A DNA stretch of 64,000 nt from Coprinopsis marcescibilis (Eukaryota > Basidiomycota > Agaricomycetes > Agaricales > Psathyrellaceae). Each line of letters begins with the position of its first letter. Position 1 is the first letter of the stretch. This document shows, in pieces, positions 1 through 12,582 of the stretch. The notes below the pieces were generated by a model, which was not told where the DNA came from, ran no database searches, and saw only the letters and a program-made list of their open reading frames with translations. Made by a program: the position numbers and the translations under genes. The stretch is from the NCBI GenBank assembly GCA_004369085.1, contig ML210212.1:14437-78436 (forward strand), given 5' to 3'.

Positions 1-517
1 GTCCAGGAAGATTTGCGTGGCCAGGGGGAGTGAGCTCGACAGCTCTATGGTGCGATGCGATTGCCTCTGCAATATCAGGCAGCTCGCCTGTTCGTTTGAA
101 GCGACAAATGAACGAGTTGCCGAGGTTACTGAGCCGTGCAGGGAGCTCTGCATGTCCAGGGGGAGTGTGCAACACACCATGTTGCAGTGCGGCGATGGCG
201 TCGGCGATATCAGACTGCCCCCCTGCTCGCTCGAAGCGACGTAGTAAGGTCTCGCCCAGGCTTTGCATAAGGGCAGAGAAGGAAGGATGGGAGGGAGATG
301 TGAAATAAACTGCTCTCCTCAGCTTTGTGATTTCCTCCCCAATTTTCAGCAGTTCGCCTGCGCTTGGAGGCGGGCTATTTGGTAGGGTTTGTTGTCAGCG
401 TACATGAATACATGCTCTGAGAAAATAAAGAGAAGCCCCACCAGTTTGTGCTCATCACTTATTTCGAGATTGATTCGGTTGAAGTCCTGAATTGAAGTTA
501 GGGCACGAAGAAAAGCA
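1..517 (-). CDS. TPR-repeat protein, partial at the window edge, apparently frameshifted
   Basis: Only part of the gene lies in the window; it continues past position 1. Minus-strand translation from about 345 down to 1 gives degenerate tetratricopeptide units carrying the LTPPGHA and DIAEAIA signatures, spaced about 45 residues apart, as in the long TPR arrays of mushroom TPR/CHAT-type proteins. No CHAT domain is visible here. An upstream segment (about 517 to 350) is open in a different frame and reads as protein (FNRINLEISDEHKLVG, then KPYQIARLQAQ). It meets a TGA at 346-348. No plausible GT..AG intron reconciles the two frames, so I infer a one-base frameshift near 349-400, either mutation or sequence error. 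A likely splice acceptor (CAACAG) sits just 5' of the segment. The 5' exons were not resolved. TPR arrays are protein-binding scaffolds; the specific role is unknown. Confidence 0.6.
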
Positions 518-1951
518 CTGTTGGGAAGTCAACGGATTATGGTGTTGAAAGAACGGGCTGTGATACGGATAGTAGGTGTTCGAAAGATACATCACGCGCT
601 GTGCGCATGGCACGTCTGTATTGCCTCGCCCTCACGTTGCACACCATCTGCACACCCTTTCTCACTAATTGGGTACAGGTACAGCCTGCGCACATGTGTC
701 TCCAACCACAACTTCCTCTTTTGTCCACGATTAGAAGTGCTCTCGTTCATGGGAAGCCTCATCGAGAAGCATCCTTCGGAGTAACCTCGTGTATCTGAGG
801 CCTCATCGATCATCAGCATCCTGGCCTTTTATATGGGAAGCTTTATCAGCATCCTTATGCGCCTAGCGGATTGCGCCCAGGTAAGCATTGTGAGGCCATG
901 GTCTAGCTACACACGTACCGTCCTGCCACCGTAATAGGAATGTTATTCGAGTGTACTTTTATGTTCCTTCCCCTGACAGTTGAGGCCTGAGGGCCTTTCA
1001 GGGTTGCGGGCGGCTCGTGCCTGAAACATCCAGAGTCAGTGTATCACGCTTGCCCAACGTCAAAGATAAAAGGACGCACCGCCGGTTTCGACAAAATCTT
1101 CCCTAGTTTCCCAGAAACTCCGAGCAGTTGCAAAGGCGTGCGGAGGGGTGAACCAGAGCGAGATCGGTGGGGGTCACGAACAGGCTCCAGAGGATGAACC
1201 TCGCTATTGTCGTCGCCGTTGAGGGCGGGTCCTGCGCCGCATAGTGGCGGTTGTGGACAAAAATAGTTCAAGGGATCGAGATTTGCGTTGACCAACTCAG
1301 GAATGCGGAGAAGATGCCAAAGCGTATCGAAATAATTGGATGCTGCAGTAAACATCGATTCTGCTATATTATGGGACTGTTGAGCGGCTCAAAGCAGGTC
1401 ATGACGCGCTTGACCCTCAATATATTTCAGCATCCAACAAGGTTCGCAAAAGCGCTTCTCACTGGGCACCAATACCAGTTTCAAACCATCGAATCTAGCC
1501 ACTTTTTCTCAAGCGATACAGCGAAGCTGGAGAGATCAAAACGAAACTTTGACGAAACTGTATAAATCTATGTACGTATCTGGATCATAAACATCGTAAG
1601 GCAACCACAAGCTCGGTCACAATCATAAACAACTCGAAAATGAAAGACTCAAGCACATAAATAAAGAACAAGAACAAGAAGAATAGGAAGAGCGGAAAAG
1701 GGCTGAAGAAACAAGCTGAAGAAAACGCTAGCTACCTCACCAAAACCGCCAGGAATAAATAAACCCCAACCACGACCTCACGATCGCAAGCAACACAGAG
1801 CTATACGACCCATCGCAGTTGCGAAAATTTCACATCATCCAAACGGACAACGTACATGCGACATGTTCATATCGCAGTATACCAACCAGAAAAAAAAAAC
1901 ACGGTCCATGAACAAAACCGAAGATAGGTCAACTACCAAAGAAAATTATCC
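518..1951. other. Interval without a confident gene
   Basis: This may contain unresolved 5' exons of the TPR gene: minus-strand reading frames at 592-819 and 537-728 are open but resemble nothing I know. A 103-codon minus-strand frame (1044-1355) is also open and unrecognised. The stretch from about 1600 to 1950 is A-rich and is probably the 3' flank of the TPS2 gene. No repeat or RNA gene is seen. Confidence 0.3.
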
Positions 1952-4900
1952 TCACAGGTTGGACCGTGCCTCGGATTTGTCCGCCTCCACAACCGTCTGC
2001 TCACTTGCAGGAGCCACAGCCGGTTGTTCACTTGCAAGAGGAGCTGCCTCGTCACCATCCCCCACCAACCCCAACATGTGATCCACAATTTCCTGTGGCG
2101 TAGTGACATGCCACACCGCCAACGTCCTTTTGCTGCTATGCCCAACAGCAGTCGTGAAGATAGCCTCGGGCTTGATTGCAAGATCCACAGGAGGCTGGTT
2201 GCTGCCATCGATCAACGTTACCGATAGGGGTGCCTCCATCCTGACCTGCGTCGTCCCAGGAGGGAAGAGGAGCAACGACCGGAACATATCCTCATCAGTC
2301 TACAAAGGGGTCCATGAGCAAAACGAAGGAACCTGCACGCAAGAAGCAAACGACAGACCTTATCATCACCAGCACAAAAGATAAACTCCGCATCCGGGTT
2401 CTTATACAAGATCCTCTTCACAATCTCCCCCTTGTTCACCGCAATCGGCCGCACCTCCAGGTTCTTCTTCCCAACCAGAACCTCAATCGGACGCTTGTTC
2501 GAAAGGTTGTTCTCCAACAAATCTTGACATTGGCGGCATTGGAATAGACTGTGAGATAAAACGGTCAACCCCCGCCCAGTCGCACAACCAGCCACCAACA
2601 CTCACCCCCATTCGGGATCAGCCCCACGGTAATGCCACGTAATCGAGCTCTTCTTCACTTCGATATGACTGCCTTGCGTTCTCTGAAAAAGCCCACATCA
2701 GCACTCGTCGATCTATAACAAACGGCCAATCGAACGAAAACCAACCTCAGTATAGTACCTGAAAATCTCCTCCACCTCCGACATCCAACTCATATCCAAG
2801 CTCTTGGTAAAGTTGACCCACTCATGAGATCCCCTCTCTCTCACAAATCCACCATGCTCCGCCGAGAACCCGACATCCTTCAGATGTCCCAAATGCTGCT
2901 CCAAAAACTCGCCATCCCGTCCCGAAATGATATACACCAAATTCTTCGGATCCGCAGACAACTTTTCCAGAGCTTCAAGCGTCGCATCCGAAGGCGTAGC
3001 CATCGACGGAACCTTTACAATCGGCGCGAGCGTTCCCTAAACACGCATTCCAACGATCGAATCAGCACGCAGCCACCGAAACCCACGAGGAGAACACGCA
3101 CATCATAATCAAACAAGAACAGCCTCTTCTTCGCACCCCTGTACAACCCCTCCAACTGGTCTTTGGGAATGTAGGGCGTCTGACGGGCAAGGCCCTGCAA
3201 GCCCATTTGCTCGAGCAACATCCGCGTCAAGACGGCAGCCCAGGTGTGCGAAGTATGGGTCGTAACGACCTTGTACAGCTTCTCGTGGCGGAGGGCCTTT
3301 TCCTTGGATGACATGGTGAGACCTTGGTTGATCGCAGCGGCCACGTCCTAAACATGACGTGTCAGTGCAGATTCGAATAAAGGCGTAGAGGAGAAGAAAA
3401 GGGTCGAATAGGGGGTACGAAACGATGGACAGAGCAACTCACCCCTAGGTTCCACGGATTAACCAGCAACGACTCCTCCATATTCTTGCTAATACCCATA
3501 AACTCGCTAAGAACACTGGGACTCTTGTTCGTCTCGTTCTGGGCAATCACAAACTCCATGCTGGTGGTGTTCATGCCATCGCGAAGGGGGGTGATAACAG
3601 CGAGATCAGCGACACTCAGCAGAGCGTAGAATTCGTCCTTCTTGAGGCTCTGGTGGCTGCGGATGACGAAGAGGTTAGCATTAAGGACAGCTGCACACGA
3701 CGACAAACTTACTAGTGATGCACAGGCACAAAGTCCAAACTCCCATACTCCCCATTGATATGCGCAACAATTTCGCTCACGAGTCGTTCAAGCTTGGGCG
3801 AATCAGTGAGGGCGGGGCTAGTCACTTGGATCATCACGACGTTTCCAACCCATTCAGGGTAGTCTTGTAGGAGCTTCTCAAAGGCGCGGAGCTACGGAGA
3901 AAAGGTATTTAGTGAGTATATGCGCATGTCTGAGGATGTAAGCACCGGAAAGAGGGAAAGAAAAACTCGAGGGATCGCAAAAGGAGAGGGGAAGAAGACG
4001 AATCACGAAGACAGCGCTTCGAAAATCCAAATTTCGGGAACACAAACACACCTTTTGCACAACACCCTTCACAACATCGAGCTTATCCCGTCCAACGATA
4101 ATCTTCTTGCCCTCGTAGAGGTTCTGAAGGGCCTCGAGCTTGGGTTGGATACCAGGGCGTTGGCTAGATAGCAAAGTCTCGTCAGTAAAAGGTTCGATCA
4201 TCAACGAGAGCACCAGGGGTCATATAATCAGCAATCCCTGCCACCCCATGCATACATCCAACCAGCACAACGACAGACGAGGAATGCGCACATCGATGCA
4301 GCACCAGGCACCCGACGTCGCCACGAATCACAATACAAAAGACACTCACATATCCCTCGCAACTCTCTCCGCATCAATGCCCACAGGACAGTGCATAACG
4401 GCAGTAACGTGTCCATCCACATCAATTCCACGCGAATTCGATTCATATCCACAGACGCGGATACAGGTTGAGATGAAATGGCGGGAGTAGGAGTAGGTCT
4501 GGATCGTTTGGCGTTCACAGTCAGCAACACGTCGTTACCAAACACGAGAATCCCGGACCGTACCTGGAAGCAGACGAGATTCGCACCGAGCATACCATCA
4601 AGGATTTCTTTGCGGCCTGTGACGTCATAAGGTCAGTAACGTCCCGCAGATGTCGACAGAGATTACGGAGGAATATAGTTGTATATCGCGCAGACTCCAT
4701 AGATGACGATGTGAGGCATGATGCCAGCACATTCAAGAGCATATAGTGATAGGAAACGTCATTGCATCCAAAGGTGAGCGTCCAGTGGAGCATACGATTC
4801 CTCCTCTTGACACTACAGCGCCCACGCCATATTATCGGGGAACAATCTATCGCAGAAACAAAAGAAAGTGAAAGACGGTAACACAGAGGAACGTCCGACA

Positions 4901-6129
4901 AACGGAGATTCAGATTATCGCAATCCAAAATCTCCTCGCAAGAACTTCGGGGGTATCCGGTTTATCACGGAACGAAGGAACAATGGACGCGCCGAGGACC
5001 AGGGATCCATAATGCGAAAAGAGGAAGCAAGCAGAAAGAAGAGTGCGAGGAAAACACGCGTGAAAGCAGGCAGAGAGACAGGTACTCACGTGGAAGACAC
5101 CTAAAGACTTCGCTGCTTGGGAATGGTGTGTGCATGAACAAGCCGAGCACGACGTCTGGCACGGATTCGCGAATCAGCCTAAATAGGGGGGCTGGTAGTC
5201 AGTTACTGCCATATATTCGGGATAAGACAAGGTGTAGCCGTACTTGGGGAGCAAGAGCAAATGGTAATCGTGGACCCAGATAAGATCGCCCGGCTGATAC
5301 ATCTCGGTAATCCTCCTCGCAAATGCAGCATTGACAGCTTCATAAGAGGGGTAATGTGAATCCGCCGACGCGTACTCGGTGGCCACGTCTTGCCATAGGA
5401 GGTAGTGGAACAGGGGCCACAATGCTAGAGAAGATACCAGTCAGCTTAAAGACACTACAGAAATGCAAACAACGCACTCTGCTTGCAGTACCCATCGTAA
5501 TGGCCATGCGCGATGTTGTCGTCCAACCAGACAGGCAGATACGTCGTGTTCGAATGCCTCTCGTGGTCCGTGTCACTGTCCTTCGGTGCATATGCCGCCA
5601 AGGCGTCGTTCAAGGCTTCACGCTCGTCAGCCGACACCTTTGCCGAGGGTACCTTGTCGGTGGTGGTGTTGGTGGTGCTGGCGTTGGCCGACGCACCAGG
5701 GGTGAGGATATCACCCGTCCAGCCCACAATCAACTGCTCGTGGGTGGCAGAGAGCGACATGATTCCCGAGATCATCGCTGCATGCCCATATCGCGGACCC
5801 AGCGACCAAGTTGGGCTCGAGGCTGCCGCAGCTCCCTCTTCGGTAGTGCTCGAAGCCACATCGCTGGCGTCGAGCGGGGGCGTCGGTGGTGCACCCCTAC
5901 CCTGCGCAGTGTTGAGGGTCGCGGTGACCGGCAGGTAATGCACGACATGGATAATACGTCCGCTCAGCGCGATCCCGTTCTTCTTATGCTCGTCCTCGAG
6001 CCGCTTGATGTTGGCATGGACCCTGTCCAAGCTGATATCGTCCCCCTCGCGCGTATAAGGCTCGCTGAAGCTGTCCATTGTCGTGGTCGTCGTTGTGGAT
6101 ATGCCAGTGGGGAGGTAAGAGAGGGGCAT
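1952..6129 (-). CDS. TPS2: Trehalose-6-phosphate phosphatase, TPS2-type (synthase-like plus HAD phosphatase domains)
   Basis: Dephosphorylates trehalose 6-phosphate to trehalose in the cytosolic trehalose synthase complex. Exons, read on the minus strand: 6129-5478, 5424-5244, 5178-5090, 4616-4564, 4498-4350, 4163-4052, 3891-3713, 3656-3443, 3347-3102, 3036-2746, 2682-2606, 2548-2359, 2299-1952. They total 2781 nt (926 residues), close to yeast Tps2. The N-terminal half is a GT20 synthase-like domain (IIHVVHYLPV, WPLFHYLLWQD, WVHDYHLLLLP, GMNTTSMEFV). The C-terminal half is a HAD phosphatase with all motifs: DYDGT (623-627), SGRD (663-666) and GDDKTDEDMF (from 808). The GT20 start looks like Tps2 rather than Tps1, so I infer that the synthase half is structural and the phosphatase active. 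One intron (4617-5089, 473 nt) is far longer than the others (47-186 nt). An upstream non-coding or short 5' exon is possible, since a TATAAG acceptor-like site precedes the ATG. Confidence 0.93.
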
Positions 6130-6942
6130 GTCAGGCCAGTCGAGTTCTTATAGGTCCAGCCACTCTCAAGAAGGCTTGATCAATTGATTCTGAAAAATCC
6201 ACCTCTAATCGCGATGTTCCATTAATCGTCATGGTTTGCTCGAAATGGAAGGTCTCCGTCATTTTCCCAGGCCTCAGACGGCGAATCGGGAGCGCGGCTC
6301 CGTTTCTTCCGCTCCGAGATTTCAACGAGCACGTTCGACTCCTTGCCGAGCGTTCGATCCGCGCTCGAGGCATTCATTTGGCACGGTCTTCCCCTTCGAT
6401 TTCCTGGCCAGAACTGCGTTCAATCGTTCGCCTGCAGCAACGTGCTTGACCCTGTCTACGTGTCCGGAAGAATCAAAGGTTCATTTTTCATGTCAGCATG
6501 CCCATCTGTGCAATCAGCGGAATAAACCAGGGTGATACTCTCCATCGGGTAGTACGCGGAGGAAAGTACAACGACCACCAACAGAGGCGGTCTATTTTGC
6601 TTTTGACTGTGACTGTTTGACAGCCGCAATTGGTGTAAAAATGAAAGATGGGGCTCGCAATCTCCGGTATCAAGATTTCCAGCAACGTCAACCTCTAGAC
6701 GAACACCAGCGGCATTCCGCTCTGCACACCCTTCTTCTCGATCTGTCCAGTTGCAGTTTCACGAGGGTCTGGCTGGTTACGATACCGCAACGAGGCTACA
6801 AAGAACCCACCCTAATCACTACAACCACCGTTACGGCGTCTCGATCCTCCAGTCATGAGGCGATTTCATAGATAACCGCCACCGGGATCTGTAAGTAGGT
6901 GTTCTCGCTGCTTACGCGGAACACTTATCTGCACTCACCTCA
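6130..6942. other. Interval between TPS2 and the next gene, probable TPS2 upstream region
   Basis: Both strands carry short open frames with no recognisable product. Some minus-strand pieces (6488-6691, 6131-6373) read like protein but do not join across frames, so I do not call a gene. The interval most likely holds the TPS2 promoter and any 5' untranslated exon. Confidence 0.3.
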
Positions 6943-7742
6943 TTAAGATCGTTTCGCCCTCCCACCTTCCACGCGAACGTCATCTCCCTCCTGATCAGTG
7001 TTCCATTCCATCCGGAAATCGATTTCATTCACCAAATCACCCAGAGGCCAAACTTCTTTCTTGAATCGAGCAAAGGGTCTCTGAAAGTACAGAGTCTCTG
7101 ATAAATTAGGAAGTTGGAAGCCCAGTTGAACAGGCTACAGCAGGGCCGGGACTCGCATGCAATACACACGTCCACGGACGACAATATATATAACAATATT
7201 GAGCCAAAAATTGATAGGAACCGGAGTTTCTGCACCTTGCATCTGGTTTGATCGCCTCGTTTACCTTGGCCAGCTACTTTCTTGAGTGATTCCATCCAAT
7301 TTCCGCTCATAGATGTTGCGAATAAACGCCGAGCTTTGAGGGCCAGGGGCTTTGTAACCAGCTTATCAGCGACCCCGCGTATCTTGTCTATTCCAGTCCC
7401 GGTAGGGAGCTGAGCTCGGGAGCAGTCAAGCTGAATCCTACTGCTTGAGATACAAGGGCTGCTTCACTCACTTCGTGCATCGCCAAGATTTCGAGTCCTG
7501 TCGAGAAAAGAGTAAAAGGTCCGTGCGCGCTGTCGACTGGATAAGCGCTCGGCATAAACTCTGCTTTCTGATCCCATATAACCACACCATCTGACAGTTT
7601 TCGTGCTGCACCCGTAGTCCGTTCTCGTTTCACCCTACCGATATACATTTCGTAGCTCCTCCACCTCAATCCCCCCTGACGCCATGCCTTAAGCGCCAGA
7701 GATTCATATCTCAGAATCCGACGTTGAGTCAGGACATTCGAT
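6943..7742 (-). CDS. Uncharacterised spliced gene
   Basis: I do not recognise this protein. Three minus-strand segments join in one frame through good splice sites. An exon ending at 7472 (GAA|GTGAGT) joins an exon 7409-7265 after a 62-nt intron with a CTTGACT branch site. That exon joins a last exon 7097-6943 ending in TAA. The translated pieces include KAWRQGGLRWRSYEMYIG, ALKARRLFATSMSGNWMES and VNEIDFRMEWNTDQEG. The mixture of basic and hydrophobic residues shows no signal peptide, membrane span or known motif. No ATG was found for the first exon: the frame runs up to about 7742 and meets a stop, so a 5' exon is missing or the gene is a remnant. Confidence 0.33.
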
Positions 7743-7917
7743 TAAACAGATGTCTACTACTTGGGGAAATATGCTACTGATAAATCTTTCCTAGAATGTA
7801 GGACAATCTATGGAATGTTATGTAGCCATGATATCAATGCAAGGTACAATGACGATACGATATTGACAAAAAAGAAACATTGTCATCTGGCCCCCCACAA
7901 AGTTGTGATACCCACTC

Positions 7918-10456
7918 TCAATTTTCCTTCTCTTCTTTCCCAGCCACGCGTTGAGAACGACAACGCGCCAGGGTGGGCTCCTTTTTGCCATTCTTCATCT
8001 TCATCATCTTCTTGCTTTCATAATCCAAGCTCGTTTTCGACTTTCCAGCGAAACCCCGCTGTGATCGACGAGGCTTGACACCAGTTTCGCCTCCACGCTT
8101 TGGATCACCCGAACTGGCTTTGACCTTGGACATGGCAGCCACGACCAATGTGCGCTGCGACCGGCGAGTCTTGAGAATAAGCGTCTCCTCAGAAGGTGAT
8201 TGATCACCCGCATTTACCTGGGTCTTGGACGATGATACCTTTGAAAGCAATTCGCGCTCCGTCCGCAATTTCTTGTTGAACGGCTGCATGTCCTCGTGGG
8301 GATCCTCTAAGGCCCGCTTGTTGTTGGGAGGTGATCCAGGGGGCTGGATGAACGGGAAGGGAGAGCCAGGGATGGGTCCAGCTGCAGACTTGTTTACGGG
8401 TGAGATGTTGGGGATAGCGGAGGGTGTTCCTGGAGGGCTCGAGTCGTGGTTGGAATGCCCTGCAGCGGATGCCGCCTGAGCAGCTTCCTGAGGAGACGCG
8501 GGTGGATTTACTCCTGCCTCCGCCTCCGCCTCCGCCAGTTCCACTTTGGCAATGGCAGTCTTGAAAAGCTTGAGGATCTCCTCGATGCGCTGAGGCCACT
8601 CTGCATTAAGCTCTTCAATGTTGAACGCTGCCTTTGGATTTCCGGAGATCATTTCGTCCTTCATTCGGAAGACATAGCGGATGACGGAATGGAACTTTCG
8701 GAGCAGCTTTCTGCATGGGTCGCCCCAGTAGTCCGATATGTACTCCTTTACGAAACGTCCCATGTAGCTCTTATTGACGAGTTCACTCTTCGACACACGA
8801 GAGATACGGTATTTCGGGTGGTCCCAATCGATCAGTGGCTCGGGTATGCTGAGTTTGGAGCCTCTGCCATTGAATCTACATAGCAGATAACAGAGCACAT
8901 AGAAGAAGGACTCGAGGTCGTCGTATTGGTCCTGATGGAGCTCCCTCCCAATAGTGGTGAGGACACTGATTGACTGGAACATACATGTTCCCTGGGTCTA
9001 TATTAGCATTTTCCAACATCTCACACGATGAATGATGCAACTTACCGTCCTGGGATCGGTCCCTTCTACATCGTTCACGAGTTTGGCCATGTCCAAATCG
9101 ATCAGTACACCACGCCAACCTGGTTCGGCATTTGGCTGACCGAGAAGGATGTTGTTTATACTGATATCACCATGAAGAATCCCCGCTTTGAACAGTTCTT
9201 TGTGTGCTAAGATGATGCGGTCTCATTAGCCCGCTGCTTGCAAGTATACAACACAAAGCCAGACCTACCAGAAATTGCGTCGTGAAGGGCCTTCAAAGCC
9301 TGCGAGGCTGACTGGAAATTCACAATCGATGGGCCATATCGCTCCAACGTGAGTCGGCATTTCGTGCGGTCTTTGAACAGTTCATGTCCTTGAAGGTCCC
9401 GATAGTCGCTAGTGTCGCAGATGTCCTCAAAGGCAATCATCTGTGCGACACCAACTATGTTTTTAGCAGCCGCGAGAAGCTCATGCTCGCAGTGCGGCTC
9501 CTGTCCAATCATTTGCCATACGTCCTTGACGAGATACTCCTCCCCGTTTGGGCCAGTTACATCCCAGGTCGTTGTGGCTCGTCTGCTAATGGTCTGTCGA
9601 TAGAACGAGGGTTCGTCCCCAGTAATATCATAGGTGACGCTGTTGCCTTCAGCGTCGACTGTCGCTAGCTTTCCGCGAGCCTTTTTGCTTCCACTATCCT
9701 CCCCCCATGTGATGCTTTCATCGAAGCCATCCAATTGGAGATTATTGGACGTGAGGCCCAGAACAAGCTTGACGAACCGCCCAGCCTCGAGATAAAAGTC
9801 GAAGGGGTCTGCGTACTTAGCGGTTAGGCTGCTGGCCGTAAATATCCCTGGCAAGTTGGTTGTTAGTATATCACACAATCGCTGTCGGAGAGTAACATAC
9901 CTGGCGCGCACACCGACTTGCTCGATATGTGGGCTGCTCATCGCATAATCCAGGATCCCTTGCCAGGAATGGAGCGCGAGATCATAGGTGGGACACTCTT
10001 CATCCTTTCCCTCCTCGGAAAACCATGGTCCAAGCGGGTCAGAAGAGCTGCCTTGCTGTGGTACATCCTCTTCACGCGCCATTCGCACTCTATGGTACAG
10101 CTGGCCATAGCACTCCTCTTCTCATCGACAACCGGACGTTTGAACCAGAAGAGGATATCTTTGAAGATATCGAGAAGAGGGGCGTAGATTTGTGCTTGCT
10201 CCGTGATTCTGTTCTCTGTGAGCGCTGTCCATTTCTTTGTTTCGGTGCTGTACAGCCCCGACTGGGAAAAGTATTCAGATATCTCTTCGTCTGAGGCGAC
10301 ACCCTCGAACAGGGCTCTCCCAAAGTCCTTGTGGGATTTAATGACTCGGCCTTCAAGGTCAGCCTGAACTTGAAGTTCCCGTTGGTCCAAGGGCTTCATT
10401 TTATTTGCCATGGCAGTGGTGCTTGCGCTGTAGGGTGGCGGTTCTGGTGCAGACAT
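7918..10456 (-). CDS. Fungal-type protein kinase (FunK1 family)
   Basis: FunK1 kinases are a mushroom-expanded eukaryotic-like kinase family; substrates are unknown. Exons on the minus strand: 10456-10076, 10013-9269, 9206-9046, 8991-7918, with introns of 62, 62 and 54 nt. Coding length is 2361 nt, exactly 787 codons, which supports the model. The catalytic loop HGDISINN has H387 and D389. The metal site reads IDLD (411-414), the DLD variant typical of this family in place of DFG. The family signature around DQYDDLESFFYVLCY follows. The C-terminal tail is long, low-complexity and basic, with three RSQR motifs (in TRRSQRT, PRRSQRG and CRSQRV), suggesting DNA or nuclear association (inference). 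All core kinase signatures are present, so it is probably active. Confidence 0.92.
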
Positions 10457-11039
10457 GTTAATGATTCTGTCGGACGCGTTGCTGGTTGAACTGCGATCTT
10501 CACTGGTTAATTGGCGAGGTAGTTTCCCTCTATCGTATGGTGTGGCTTCGAAGATGGATCTTCGGGAACAGTGTATGGTGTTGAACGACGAATACCTTGC
10601 GTTCTGAGTCTGAGAGGCAGTAGAGCTGGTAGTCGGGGTATCCTTTGTTTGGGCAGAGACGAACCTCGAACCTGATGCCTTAGGTTTGAAGGGTTGAAGT
10701 TATACTGTCACGTGGTTCTTGGGAAGGATAATGCAAAAGTTGTGCTGGAATTCAATCCCGGGGCCGGATCACGGAATCTATGAGCAGTCGCGCCAAGTCT
10801 ATTGCTAAGGACCCGTTCGAACTTCGTGCATACCAGCGACATAGTATTGATTTCAAAATTCAGGTTGTGAGTGCCTCAGGTAGTGCCAACTCAACCAATC
10901 CCATTATTCACTGGTAACACTGAGGTTTACCAGGGCCTAGCGCCCTGTCCTCCGAGCTACAAAAGGGGTAGCGCACTAGATTAGATTAGATCAGTGCAGG
11001 CCACTGGCCACCGGCTGCTTGCGAAATGAGCATACGTAA
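10457..11039. other. Intergenic, probable FunK1 promoter
   Basis: Lies between the start of the FunK1 gene and the 3' end of the folate pseudogene, both on the minus strand. No open frame of note. A short run of GATTA/GATCA repeats is present near 10980-10993. No TATA box could be assigned with confidence. Confidence 0.3.
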
Positions 11040-12582
11040 TTATTTCGAAGATGCCAGTTGTGGAATCGAGTCTAACAAACGATAAAAATCGGCAACGAAG
11101 TACAGACTTCCTGCAACGACGATAAGATGATGGAGGTCGGATGTTGAGTTGGTGGAACGAGGTGGTCTGCCTGAATCGCGTTCATAATCCGTCAAGGCAG
11201 ATCTGAAAGCTTGAAGGAGTTGCCCTTTTGCCAGGCCATCGTCGTAATCCATGGCTCTCACTTCTGCGATACTGGGTGAAATTTCTTTGAGAACGCCCAG
11301 CATATCGGTGACAGGAGTTGCTTTGACCCATGGCATTCCATCCGGCGGTGAAAACGAAACAGTTATCACAGAAATGGAAATGGATGAAACGGAGGGCGGA
11401 AGGTTCGTGAAGAGAGGGAGTAGAGTTTCTCGAGGTGGCTTCGTCGGACAATAAGATGTTGCAACGATATATGACAAGTGGATATTTGAACCAGATGGGA
11501 GCGATGGGATTGCGTGATCGAGGAGGTACCTGGAGAGGCTCTGGCTAGATCCAGCGTTGTGCGCCCCATCCACCAGGACTGGGATAGTGGATGGAACGGG
11601 GAGTGTCTCGGAATCGACGAGCAAGCTCAGATTCAAAGTTTCCCAATTGAGCCTTCCACTCCAGCGAACGTTCGCCAGAGCCGACCTGATGCTATCGGCA
11701 GTGATCTCGTTGGCGACTTGTTGTTTCAACGACGACGATAGAAGAGCATCAATTACTCCCAGAGCTGTGGCGAGATTGTCCAATTGGTGCGCCACATGGA
11801 GAGAGCATGCGGTGGATATAAGTTCTGGCCTCAAAGAGCTCATACTGAATTCGACGCGTTGAGAAGGCGGAGGAGTGAAGGAGGCCGAATCGCCCTTCCC
11901 CAACGAAAAGGAAGAAGAGGATCCGGAGTGGTCTGCATCCCATTCACGCGTATCAACCGTGATCGGAGGCTTCAGTATTCCTCCAAGTTCTTCCACCAAA
12001 CGCTTTGCGATTCTCTCCGCTTCGGGGTATCGCTGTTGACCAAGAACCACGGTTTGCCTTGCCTGGCGATGGCGGCCTTCTCCTTCGTAATGTCGCCGAC
12101 AGTGGACCCCAGGAAGCCTTGGTGATCGAGGTCAACAGTCGTCAGAGCGGAAACCAATATGTGCTCTGAAGGAATGACGTTGGTCGCGTCCAAGCGACCA
12201 CCCATTCCAACTTCGATGACCGCAACGTCGACTTTCGAGGCTTCGAGTATTTAAAGCACCGTCACTGCAATGATTTCGAATGGTGTGATAGTGATCCCTG
12301 ATTCTTTGGCCAGGGTTTTACTTGTGTTCGCGTTTCTTGGTACGTTTTGTCGTTGATAGGGTTATCGTTGATTGTAATGCAATCGGTGATTTTCGTGAGG
12401 TGGGGAGAATTAAATCTTCAAACTGAGGACGAGGGCGATGCATGGAGGAGGATAGTTTACATTATTGCTGAGACACAGCCTTTTCCGTTTGTCCCAGCAA
12501 TGTGGATCGTTGGTCGGCTGTACCTGATAGGCATCAGTGGGAGAAAATTATGAAGTCGATCCAGTGACAGGTCAATCGACAT
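11040..12582 (-). pseudogene. Dihydrofolate synthase (FOL3-like / Mur ligase family) pseudogene
   Basis: Homologous throughout to dihydrofolate/folylpolyglutamate synthases, which add glutamate to dihydropteroate in folate synthesis. From the ATG at 12580-12582: LSLDRLHNFLP, the P-loop IHIAGTNGKG, RFNSPHL, VAVIEVGMGGRLDATN, TTVDLDHQGFLG, then WSGRLNW and VLVDGAHNAGSS. The frame is broken at least five times: TAA at 12467-12469, TGA at 12418-12420, a frameshift near 12310-12320, TAA at 12251-12253, and a frameshift near 12050. Alignment to the family is otherwise collinear, so these are lesions rather than introns. The last 336 codons (from about 12050) stay open, so all damage lies in the ATP-binding N-terminal third. 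Poor assembly is the alternative, but five errors in 550 nt beside clean genes is unlikely. A functional copy is presumably elsewhere in the genome (inference). Confidence 0.88.

Noticed and set aside
4868..5104. Plus-strand frame inside the large TPS2 intron as a nested gene
   Set aside because: Only 78 codons, charged low-complexity translation, no leader or stop context, lies in an intron.
5356..6153. 265-codon plus-strand open frame
   Set aside because: Antisense to TPS2 exon 1, whose protein and splice pattern are clear; the plus-strand translation is Arg/Val-rich noise from GC-rich codons.
7918..8982. Treating the 354-codon frame as a complete gene
   Set aside because: It lacks the kinase catalytic loop; three upstream exons join in phase to give a complete FunK1 kinase.
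9847..9899. GTATGT..TTGCCAG as an intron in the kinase gene
   Set aside because: Sites look good but removal of 53 nt breaks the frame; the sequence is open and the 787-codon total requires it as exon.
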